Part shown: positions 36,247 through 46,850 of the stretch, piece after piece
Position numbering within the stretch: the first letter of the stretch is position 1
Layout: the number at the start of each line of letters is the position of its first letter
DNA from: Combretum micranthum
Taxonomy: Eukaryota > Streptophyta > Magnoliopsida > Myrtales > Combretaceae
NCBI GenBank assembly: GCA_024138025.1
Contig: JAMXBD010000113.1
Location: 1,116,001-1,180,000, forward strand
DNA: 64,000 bases
Direction: 5' to 3'
The notes under the pieces: generated by a model
Told to the model about the DNA's origin: nothing
What the model saw: only the letters and a program-made list of their open reading frames with translations
The model's database searches: none
Translations under genes and position numbers: made by a program

Positions 36247-39200
36247 TGTCACGCTCTGAGGATACCCTAAACGTGGCGGTCCGCCATACACAATACTAAA
36301 GCCTAGGAATGACAACCTCAGTCACGCAAAGGCTTTCATATCATGTACAAGGCGTACATCACAACCAAGGGAATGCATCGGAGTAGCACAATTTATATTG
36401 ATAATAAATAAGTAACAAGGCAAAGAGAATACTTATCATAAAACATAAACATATTAAATTATAATTCTGAGGGGCATATCCCTCTATTGTCTTCAAATAA
36501 ACATACATCACTAATCATATAGGTCATTACATATAAAGAATCTTACAAAATTATTCATCTTATGATTCAATCTCCTTCATAGAAGCTTAACATCCTTCCA
36601 TGACTTAACGTCATGATCCTCAATTTAAGCCACAGGTATACCTGTTTCAGCAAAATCTATAGGGGTATAAGTTACAACTTAGCTTAGTGAGATATTCCTT
36701 TTCATTCACACCATATTTTCAAACAAGTTCATTTAGATTTTCACACATATGCTATGCATACAATGCAACAATCACATGATTACACAAATATATATAGTTA
36801 TCCGAAAACCATATATAGAACGGATTTACCCCTCCGTATCGAAGGTTAAGGAATCGGGGTTGAAGATCCACGATCTTCTACGGCTAGTCCCCAGGTCCTC
36901 ACCTACAGCGTTCGGTTAGCTCGGCTCCCAACCTAGAGTCACATTCCCTAGGCGATTTGGATTCTCTAGGAAGGAACATGGCCCGTGTTACCACACAATC
37001 ACAGTCAATCTAACTCTACGCGTAGGAGTAGCAGCCTTCCGAAAGAGATGTGACTCGATGGATGTTATGCGTGAGCGTTTTATTTTTCTTAAGTGAAACC
37101 TTATTAAGGTCTATTAGGGGGCGATCAATCAATTTAGCAATTAATAAACAGTTATACAAGTAAGTAAACAAAATTATTTAAACAAGTAGTTTGAAGTTGT
37201 GATATTCTTAATTCTTATTTCACGCATAAACATAGAATCACATATATACACATAATCCGAATTCCCCAAATATATATCCATTTTTATCTTTTCTTAGTAT
37301 ACTAATGCTACTACTTTTCAAGCACAAGCAAGGTAACGGAATTAAGAGAATAACTCACTCGTCCATTTTGCGATCTTCTTAGTCGTAGTAATCCTCAGGA
37401 AAGGTAATATCGTATCTTTCGTCACCTAAACAGAAGAAATACCCGGGATGAGTATTTCGTAGAGATTCCTCTTAAACTTTCTAATTCTATTTCACTATAT
37501 TCGTCAAATTCGCATAGAGTGAAATTCCAATTTAAAATGCCCATAACTTGCTCATTTTAACTCGGAATTTCACATATAATATACCGTTTTCTACCTATTC
37601 GAAAAGGTCTATCCATTTCTAAGGTTATCTTTGTCATAAAAGGTCATTTGGGTTCCAAAAATGTTGGGTACAGATTTGAAACGAATAATTCTAAACTTTT
37701 ACAAATCCATTTTCTAACTCAACTTCATTCAAAATCCTTTAGTAAAAAATATATAAGTATATATAATTGATAAATCTTTTGAGTATATAAATAAGCTCAC
37801 TTTATATACAAAATTTCTAAATGGTAGTGTCTCAACAATTTATTTCATAAAACAATTCATTTTTGCGTTGTTACAACTTTAACTTTGACAATTTCTTTTC
37901 AAGTCTTTTGAAGAAACTTTATATTTTTATAGGTTATTATAAATTAGTATATTCTTATTTTATTTTCTTCATTTTTTTCCAAAAACAAGTAGATTTTCCT
38001 TAGTCTTTCATAAAATTTACTTCTAGTGATAAGATCAAAGTTATCAAGGTGTATTAAGTTATTGAAAACCTTTTTATAACTTTGTATTTAGAACGGTTTT
38101 AGAAAATAGTCTTTCTTCTTATATTTAGTATCTAAAACATAAGTTTTTGTTTTCTAAATTTTCTTTTTATTTCCTTTGAAAAGGATCCTCTTTATTGATA
38201 AAATCCTTTGTTTTTAATCTTATCTTATTTATATTCTTTGAAAATAAGTCTTTTCTTTGGGAACTTAAAAATCATTATTTTCCTAAGTGGGTTTATAACT
38301 TTATGGGTTGAATTCATCTTAACTTTGAAAACTAGTTTGTTTCTTAGTTTTGTTATGAAGTCAAAAGGAGTTTAAATCCTAAGCTTTTTGTAAAAACTTT
38401 TAATATTAACAAATTATTTTACTAAAACTTAGGTTACCATAATATACAAAGAAAATATTTATTTCTTATGTTTCCTTAGTAAACTATCTTTGTTATTTAA
38501 GAAAACGTTGAGAAAACTCTATTTCTATGTTGTTGATAATAACTCCATTATTTTGTGATAAGTCACATAATAGAAAATTTAGTTTTAAGTTCCTTTAATA
38601 AAATAAAATTCTATTGTTAAATTAGTTGAGACAATATCATTATGTAGATGCAAGTATCATGAGCATGTAATATAAGAAGAATATAAGAAAATACTAGAAA
38701 CAAATAATAATAAGCAAGGTAATAAAATATAAAGTATTGGGAACCTTAGCTTCATCAAGGTATCCCGGTTAAGTATTGGGAGCCTTAGCTTCATCAAGGC
38801 ATCCCAAGACTAAGAATGGACTAGTGACAAAAGATTAAAGAAAATAAATAAAAGATTGTTTTGACTTGATATGGACAAATCTAAGACTAGAAAGACTAGT
38901 CTTAAGGAAATAGCATGAAATAAATAAATTGCAAAGCATGAAATTAAATAAATAAAAAATGAGCTTATATGCTCTAAAGATTATATATATATATAATATA
39001 CATAAATATATTTAGTTAGATATGAATAAGGAATTAGCATTATGACACCAATAAAATCAATATAACATAATAAAATAGGAAGTTTATGTACAAGAACAAA
39101 TATGAACATGTTGTTGCTTTTACTACTCATATGAGTTTAAAACAATACCATAGTCATGTTAGTTACATGACATGAGTAAATAAATAGTTGGAAGAAATCT

Positions 39201-40566
39201 TTACCTAAAGTGTTTATGTGGTTTGAAGATGGTGGTGAGTATATGGTTATGTGGTTATTGAGAAATGGTAGTTGTAGAGAGAAATTTTGTGAGTATTTGG
39301 TGAAAGAGAATTTTGGTAGAGGAAAATTTTGTGAGAGAGTTTGTGTAGTGAATTTAAGAGAGTTTTGGTAATAGAATGAATTATGAAAGAATGAAGAAGG
39401 AATGAGGTATTTATAGAATTTTTGGAGTGAATTTTTGATGTAATAAAATAAATTGAAAAGAAAAATAATTGAAAGGAAGAAGGGCAGGGTAGCGCCGGCC
39501 ATGGTGGATTTAGAGAGAGAGAGAGTTGATTTTGTTTGTATTTTGTAAGAAAATTAATAATAAGGTAAGATTTGATATAAGATGTATTGGAAATATAAAA
39601 AGTAAGAAAATAGGTATATGGGTGGTAAGAAATAGGTGTAAGAAAAAGTAGAGATAATAAAATAGTAATGAATAGTAAAAAAGTACTATGAATAGTAGAC
39701 TAGACAATTAAAATACCGGTAGTAATAAAAATATGTGTAATAATGTGATATCTGTAATTTTTAGCTACCGAAAAATTCTAAAACTGATATTTTTGAAAAT
39801 CTTATATTTTTACGAATCTATTGGTATTAATGGAATATTTTTGCCATCCGATGTACCAAGGCACGATTTTTGAAAACTTATCTCATTCGGATCTGAAGGA
39901 CATTAGAAATTTGCGAATATGATATTTTTAAGCTTCCCTATATTATTACGAACTATTAAATAATTATTTTCATTTCGTTGTTTAGGGTTTAAGAGCACGG
40001 GATTACCGGATCTTAAACACTAGGGTTTATCGTAAGCTTTGTTAACTTTTAAGGTTCCGGTTTGACTTCCAGTTTTGTCGAGTTATTCGTAAGATTATAC
40101 AATTTTGGAGTTTCGACCGTTTTATATTTTTAGCTTGATATCTATGGTTTATCTTATTTTATTTGTGTTTATTTAATAGTTTTTAGTTCTCGGGATCGTT
40201 TAACCGAGTCTAGGATTACGAGATGACTCAGTTTGACTTTTGGTGAAAATTGAAATTTCTGATTCTGAAGTTTACCGAGGGATTTAAGATCTTATCATTT
40301 CGTTGTCGAGCGTTATTTGGATATATTATCTTGATTTGTGTGTTAAGGAACGGTTAGGTGATTTGATTGATATACGGATGTTGATTCAATCGATAATTGG
40401 ATTTTCTATTTTGTTGTTAAGGGTTCTCTCTTTCTCAGATTAAGAAATCTCGTTTTTGATCTTATTTAGAATTAAGTTTTAACTTAATTCGATTTTAAGG
40501 TTTCAATTCCGGTGTTTGACTCTTAGGATTATATCTTAAGAATAATGAAATTTTCAGGGGTTTATA
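36247..40566 (-). mobile_element. LTR C: 4.3-kb 3' LTR of the A/B/D family with PPT attached
   Basis: The plus strand starts TGTCACGCTCTG and shares GTCCGCCA, a TAACTTGCTCATTTTAACTC region (37548-37567) and an AAATTTTCAGGGG end with relatives A, B and D. On the minus strand the LTR begins at 40566. Directly upstream of it (40567-40582) is CTTTAAGGTGGGTAGG, a polypurine tract, followed by the GGACAAAACTTTC stretch usual before gypsy 3' LTRs. So C is a 3' LTR whose internal region lay to the right. It contains a two-copy 39-bp tandem repeat (38732-38809). ORFs within it are not genes. Confidence 0.75.
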
Positions 40567-40920
40567 ACCTACCCACCTTAAAGAAAGTTTTGTCCTAAAA
40601 ACTTGTTATACATAAGTAAACTTGTAGAACTTGATGAGAGATTGTATGTAGTATTTCATCAATATTTTCGATATACGGAATTTCATCGTACTTTTATTGG
40701 TTAAGTCTATTATGATTACCTTATGTTGTTTTCTTAGTCTCCATATATTTGATACCTTCCGTTAGTTTTACATCCACGAAAAGGATTTGGAAGTTTATTG
40801 TTGATTTAGTATTTCTTCCTTCATAATTTCTTTTTCTCGTTTATCTTTAGTTGGTGGTATTGAGAATTTTGTTAATTTTGTTAATTTTGTGCGTTTAATA
40901 TTCTATGCAATGGCTTAACA
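40567..40920 (-). mobile_element. PPT and short internal remnant of the element carrying LTR C
   Basis: Begins with the PPT described for LTR C and continues about 350 bp of AT-rich sequence without coding content. The rest of the internal region and the 5' LTR are missing, so the element was truncated by deletion or by a later insertion. Confidence 0.5.
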
Positions 40921-42289
40921 TTAGGCCTCGATCGAAGTTACACCTCATGCACTTTGTTTAATTTTGGCCTTGACAACCCTCATTGACTATCACAGGGTAC
41001 ATCGAAGGTTTGATAGTAAACCGCGACGACATTGTATATCAAACACTTAAAACATTTTTTAAGTTGAACAACATCCAATGTTTATCAAGGACATGTCGAG
41101 TGCTCAACTTTAGGCCACGACAGATACTGTTCATAAAAAACTTGCCCTCTTCCACACTCATACTATGTTTACCTTTGATCCTCCTCGAAGGCAAACTAGG
41201 TTGCAACAACAACAATAGAATAACATCCAAACTTACTCCAAAACACTATTAACACCATTAGAACAGATCTTTGCCTTAAAACACACATAAAAAAGCTAAA
41301 ACACAACAACAACAATAGCAGTAGCAGTAGCAACAACAATAACACACTAATCTAACAAGAACTCTATCTTCTAAACCCTAAAATTAATTCAACACAGAGC
41401 TTAGAAGGTAGATCTACTATTATATTGCATGTTCTATTATTCTTTATTTAGATGAGATAGAATAGCTTTTGTTTACAAACACATAAAAAAACATTTTTCA
41501 TTTTAAGCCTAAATAACCTTGCAAAATAGGCTTTTATTAATTTTTAACGTTCCTAGTAAACGAGGTTTGTTTTTCAACTTTCTAAAGCATGATATCTGCT
41601 AAAAACGATATTTCACTCTTGAATAGTGAAATATACACATGTACTGGTATATTTGTCAAAGATACTTTCTGCAACTTTAAAAAATAAGGTAAAATGAAGA
41701 TGTTTTTTTTATAATTTCTTGAAAATAGGGTAATATGAAGTTACCTGGCATGCTTTTCAAGAATACTTCACTTCATTCTTTCTAAAACACTGGTTATGAA
41801 ACTTGCAAACACAATTTTAGGGTTTTTCAAACTAAAATGTGAGGGTTTAGCAGAGAAGATTTTTGTACAAGTAAGAAAAACCATGTATGAAAAGTAGATT
41901 TCAGAAATATCTTTTTAGTTTTCTAAAACAACAACAACGTCCAGTTGGTGTAAGCTTTTAAGTTATTGATTACTTTTCTTTTTCATAAAAAAAAAATAAG
42001 TATAGTTTAACTAGGAATTGTTATATTAACATTTATTGAAAAAAACTTTATTTAAGAGAAATGACAACGTGTCCATGTTTTAAAACTCATTATGATGGCT
42101 TACAATAAATTCCTAATACTTTTAGAAAAGATTTAATTATAAAACATGAAAAACCACAACTTTTATAATGTATGCAAAATAGCACACTATATGATAGAAA
42201 ATATTAATTAATATATTGCCAAAACATTTATTATTCTTCAAGATATAAAATAAGATTTAAATTTTAATTCTTTTTAAATTTTTTAACTC
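40921..42289. other. Unassigned intergenic DNA with CAA/CAG-type microsatellites
   Basis: Short trinucleotide runs (CAACAACAACAATAGCAGTAG, 41305-41325, and neighbouring AACAACAAT) and AT-rich sequence. It may include the 5' part of the Athila-like 5' LTR, but I could not align it to the 3' LTR. No gene recognised. Confidence 0.35.
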
Positions 42290-42520
42290 ATGCTCTGGCT
42301 AGAACTTGGGGATTACATAGAAAGTATTAGGTTGTATCCCTAAGTAATACAACCTACAACTTTTTATACTACTTTGATAGGTACGCTTGCTTAATGTTGG
42401 TGATTGCAATCGAAGTTAAACAGAACTTATTTGCATTTTATTTATAAATTTGTGAAAGCTTCGACTTTGTGTTTACCTGTTTCTAAATGTTTAAAACATA
42501 AGTACACCATTGATTGATCA
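42290..42520 (+). repeat. 3' portion of the Athila-like 5' LTR
   Basis: Shares with 57075-57308 a long run that includes the TACTTTGATAGGTA region, GTTGGTGATTGCAAT, AAGCTTCGACTT and a final ACACCAT..CA. The upstream part of this LTR is missing or too diverged to see. Confidence 0.7.
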
Positions 42521-42527
42521 AGTTTTC

Positions 42528-42545
42528 TGGTGCCATTGTTGGGGA
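42528..42545 (+). other. Primer binding site, tRNA-Asp type
   Basis: TGGTGCCATTGTTGGGGA differs by transitions only from TGGCGCCGTTGCCGGGGA, the tRNA-Asp-complementary PBS typical of Athila/TAT elements. It lies eight bases after the LTR end. Confidence 0.8.
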
Positions 42546-43107
42546 TCGGCATTAAATTTATGAAAATGAAGCTCAACATAGTACCACCTAAAAGCTTAGA
42601 ATCTATTAGATTAGTCACTAACCTTATGAATAGTGTAAATAATTTTTTCTTTTTATTTGTTTTTATTTTTCTTGTACATATTTTTATTCTTTTTCTGTAA
42701 ATATTGTTTTATTTTCTTTATGTAAATATTTCTATTTCTGTTTATAGTACTAATCTTTCTTTTTTTTTTTTTCGCTTATGTAAATATTCTTTTTCTTTCT
42801 CTATACATATGTAAATATTTTTTTTTATCTATTCTATTCTATTTTTAGCTTTTTGTTGTACAAATCCTTTTTTTGTTTGTAACTATGCTTGTATAGTTTT
42901 CTTTTATTAGTTCTTTTGAACAGTTATGTTCATTTAGTTTTTATCTTTTGTTTAATTCTTTAATTCTTTTTTTCAATATACTTTTTCTGTAAGTAAATGC
43001 TATTATATATTTCAATCATGGTGTTGTAACACATTTGTTATTTCGTTTTGTTGTAAAATAGGCATATTGTAGTCTAATTAATTCTTTCATAATAAAACCA
43101 TAAGATT

Positions 43108-44480
43108 ATGACTAAGAGCCAATCTCACCCTTGTTTCCCTTTACTCCAAAGCCTAGCGAATATGCAGGATCTCAAGGAGATTAACTACAGTAGAACAAGG
43201 ATTTTTATGGAAAACATGGCAAATAGAACTGACCTAGAGAATGGAGGAGGGGTTGAGCAACAACGAAATGACCCCATTAGAATCAACCAACCCAAGACCA
43301 TGCTAGATTACTACAAGCCCACTTTTAATGGAGCGAACACTAGTATAGCTGAGGCTAGGTTTGCTGTAAACAACTTTGAGATTAAGCTAATGTGATTCAA
43401 ATGGTGCAGCAATATGTCCAGTTTGATGGACTACAAGATGAAGACATAACATTCATCTCCAACAGTTTTTGGAAATCGATGATACTTTTAAAATCATGGA
43501 GCTTCTAATGATGCCATTAGACTAAGTTTGTTTTCTTTCTTTTTAAAGGGTAATGAAAAGAAATGACTCGATAGGCTACCTAGACAGTTTATAACCACCA
43601 GAAACAAATGGCTGAAAATTTTATAAGAAAGTATTTTTCACCCTTATGAATTGCAAAGCTAAGAGAGAACATTACTTCACTCCACCAGTTGGAATGTGAG
43701 ACTCTTTATGAAGCTTTCGAGAGGTGGAATGAGTTTCTATATAGGTACCTATACCATGGACTTCTTGAATAGACCTAGGTCTAAGCTCTTTACAATGGGC
43801 CTAATTATAGCACTAGGCAGCTTATTGATGTAGCAGCAGGAGGGAGCCTGAACAATAAATCCCCTAATGAATGTTTGAACCTTTTTTAGGACATGGCCAA
43901 TAGTCACTACCAATGGTCATCTAGTAAGGCTAGGAAGAAGAAGACTGGAAGTGTGCTTGAACTTGATGCTGTGACAAATTTGACCTCCTAGAGAGGAGCT
44001 TTGACGAGGAAGGTGGATAGTATGACTAAGGGACTAGCCAACTGACCGTGGTAGATGACAACTTTAGATAGAATGTTGAGGTTATGACTTCTGAAAATGA
44101 AGACTATGTGAACAATTTTAATAGACCCATTGACCCTATAGTAATCCTTATAACCTTAGCTGGAGGAATCATCCAAACTTCAGGTGGAGTGACAAAAACT
44201 TCCAACAATATGGTTTTAACCCACCCAATTTTCAGAAATAGCAAGGTCAAGGGTCAAGTATCTTCCAGGCTAGCAAGAGTTCTTTGGATGAATTAATACC
44301 TCAATTCTATAAAGCCTTTAAAGCTAGGTAGCGAACCATTGATACTACTTTTTGAGACCATTTAGTTGCAATTCATAACCTAAAGACATAGCTAAGTCAA
44401 ATTTTCAAACTCCTTTTAAAAAGGCCTTAAGGCACCTTACCTGCCAATATAGAAGCTAACCTAAAAGATCAAGTCAAGAA
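43108..44480 (+). pseudogene. Athila-type gag, frameshifted
   Basis: The open part (43108-43395) ends in RFAVNNFEIKLM, matching the conserved NNFEIKP. region of Athila gag. In shifted frames the family sequence continues with MVQQYVQFDGLQDED, then SLYEAFERWNEFL near 43700. STRQLIDVAAGGSLNNKSP follows near 43810, then DMANSHYQWSSSKARKK near 43890. It is broken by at least three frameshifts and several stops. Intact protein would form the virus-like particle. After about 44480 no pol reading follows. Confidence 0.8.
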
Positions 44481-44880
44481 CTGAAGAAGAAAGACTCGTA
44501 GTAGAATTCGTCCTACCTTTCTTTTTGTTTGTTTTAAGTTTAGAAAGACCTTTATGATGAGAATTATTAAATGTTGATGATGAATGCTTATTGAACGTTG
44601 GTTGAAATTAAGTTATGTAAAGACTTTTAACAAGTTTTGTTGAGAACCTGATTTGATGTTTTGTTAATATGTATAAATATGGATGCTGATTTTGAAGTTT
44701 GATGAATGAAATTGTGTCGTTTTTCATGAAATTCTTTGTTTGAGAGATGAATGATAGAGAAACAATTGCCTTCATGTTGCATTATGTGCTTCAAGGTTTG
44801 TTTTGAAGTGTTTTTGTAGAAATCCACCTAATAATTTTGGCTGTGAGCCAACCCATGGTTTATAAAAGGAGAATAAATTT

Positions 44881-45190
44881 TTTGTCACAGCTTTAATCGC
44901 GACTTGAATTAAGCTCGCGGTTGTGATCGTGGTTGTCTCTTACCTTATTTCTTTATTCTTTCTTTTAGCCTTGAGTAAATAAAGGCCACGATTCATTATT
45001 CTTTCATGCTGGTTTAATGAATTGAGCCCACAATTGAGGCCTCAATTTTTCGATCCTTTACTCTTTTATTCTATATTCTATTAGTCGCGAATTCGATAAA
45101 AGCCTCAATTCTTTTGTTATTTTTGTTTGTTTTAAATAAGTAATAACTGCATTCTAAACCATGCCTGCAGTTGTGCCCATGGCACGATTA
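44881..45190 (+). repeat. GC-containing palindromic motifs upstream of the internal promoter
   Basis: Contains the near-perfect inverted repeat AATCGCGA..TCGCGGTT (44895-44922) and further decayed CGCGA/ACGATT and CCTCAATT words. A sister motif with perfect arms lies at 54210-54237, and looser relatives lie in the 3' LTR (about 55830-56080). Confidence 0.6.
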
Positions 45191-45865
45191 ATATAAAAAG
45201 CGCTAATGCTATTATTTCCCTCTCATTCATTACCTCATTCAAAATCTAACAAACCTAATAAAACCTTTCAAAACCTTCGATACTCTTCTTTGTATGAACT
45301 CAATAAAAATTACTCCTTTACAGTTCTTTCATCATCAAACTACTAAGGTAAGCACATTTCTACATTCTTCATGTCATTAATGCAGTTTATTTTTAAATGA
45401 ATACTTGTTGAACATCGTTACTTTTAGGATTTCAAAATATGCAAAATCTAGATATTTGTTGTTAATAATGCCAAAAAGGTGTCTTTATAGATAAAAGGGG
45501 AAAAAAGTACTATACTTCTGTTATTGAAAATACTAGGGTTTTATTCGAATAATCATAATAGACTTTGTTATGACTTTTAAATTTCATTGAAAACCTGATA
45601 CGAGTTAATTTAGTTTAGGGTTGTTTGTAAGTCCAATTTTTTAAAAATAATAATACAAAGTTAGAAAGCGAGAATATGGTTAGAATTAGTTGTAGATTCT
45701 TTATAAAAAGTCATAAGTACCGATGCCCTGAATTTATTCTTTGAACTTGTTTAGTGCCTTAGACTTAAGTTCCAGTCGAAAAATAAGGCAGAAATCTTTT
45801 CCTTTCTATTATTTTATAATGGCTTTCGAACACAAATATTTATGTTGTTTGCATTAAATTTTTAG
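45191..45865 (+). promoter_or_regulatory. Internal TATA box, leader and leader intron of the Athila-like element
   Basis: An AATATAAAAA TATA box at 45191-45200 is followed by a C/A-rich leader, then a consensus donor AAG|GTAAGC at 45348 and an acceptor TTTTTAG ending at 45865. The ATG of the second ORF follows at 45869. Layout and splice signals suggest a separate subgenomic transcript for the second ORF. Inferred from sequence only. Confidence 0.55.
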
Positions 45866-45868
45866 ATA

Positions 45869-46850
45869 ATGGCACCAAAAAGATCTTGAACACAACCCTA
45901 AAAGCAATCCAAAAGGGCTGGAGTTGAGTCTAAGCTAACTGTATAAGTAAGTACCCACCCTTAAAGGCCAGTAGGACTAACTGTTGAGGATAATGAAAAT
46001 TTTAAGATTTTCCTAGTTAAGACGCAATTATCATCTATTGTGGTTATAGACTGGGATGTGATAAGAAGTTATAGTGTGGAAGGAGTCACTTTGGCTTTCA
46101 TGACAAGTTTTAGCACTAGAATGCAAGTGCCAAATATGAGCGATTTAGTTAGTTTTTTTGCATTTAGAGAATATAGGAGTGTGATGATTAATCGATTTAT
46201 AGTTGCCATGGATTTGTATAATGAAGAAGAAGATTTGTATAGAGAGGAGTTTAGAATTCTATCTACAGAAATATCAAAGGAAGATTTGAAGAAGTTTGTA
46301 GCTCAAGAGATTGGATGAAGATTCTTCCCTTCTAAGACTACTGGCTCCAACTTCAAGAAGAAAAGTGCTAGAATATTGCACTACATGCTCACCAGGAGCA
46401 TTTTCTCTAAGATAGAGGAGGTAGCCACCATAGCTGAAGCTGAATTGCATCCACCATATAGTATGATGAGCGAAAAAAGGATGAATGCTAGGTTGATTGT
46501 AGCTTAGAGATTTGGACATCAAGCCAGTATACAAAGCAAGGGAATATCTATGGTGGGCTAATCACTAGAATTTAGAAGAACATGAAATTGTGGTCAAAAC
46601 AAGGGCCTATTGATGTAGTATGCAAGTTCAAGAGCTTGAATAAGAAGGCCTTCTAAAGTTGGGATCTGGTAGAAGTGGAGAATCAGAATACTATTGTGCA
46701 AACGGCAAGCTAAGCACCTGTTGTACCACCTGCTCCTGCTACCATTGCTTAAGGCACATCTATTATTACTAATATACAAAAGCCAAAACAGCTTTCTGAA
46801 CTTAACCAAAAGCTTAACTTAACCCTCTGTAGCTAGCTTCAATAAACTAA
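45869..46850 (+). pseudogene. Second ORF of the Athila-like element (plant retroelement-associated protein), broken
   Basis: Starts MAPKRS then stops; the frame resumes as 46040-46318 (VIDWDVIRSYSVEGV.. KKFVAQEIG) and in another frame reads ARILHYMLTRSIFSKIEEV near 46370. A MAPKR start plus an ILHYMLTR.I segment resembles the uncharacterised proteins often annotated as putative plant transposon protein (Transposase_32-like) that accompany Athila/TAT-type elements. Function unknown. At least four stops break it. Similarity is from memory and moderate. Confidence 0.5.

Noticed and set aside
39137..39707. Minus-strand ORFs with hydrophobic runs that look like membrane proteins
   Set aside because: AT-rich leader regions of LTR C translate to Phe/Leu/Ile-rich sequence; equivalent frames occur in LTR D at 53135-53422.
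41626..42520. AATAG|TGAAATATAC as start of the Athila-like 5' LTR (AATAG also follows the 3' LTR)
   Set aside because: The sequence after it does not align with the 3' LTR start (TGATAACTC), so the AATAG match is probably chance.
42528..42545. Possible tRNA-related gene
   Set aside because: Only an 18-nt primer binding site next to an LTR; no cloverleaf around it.
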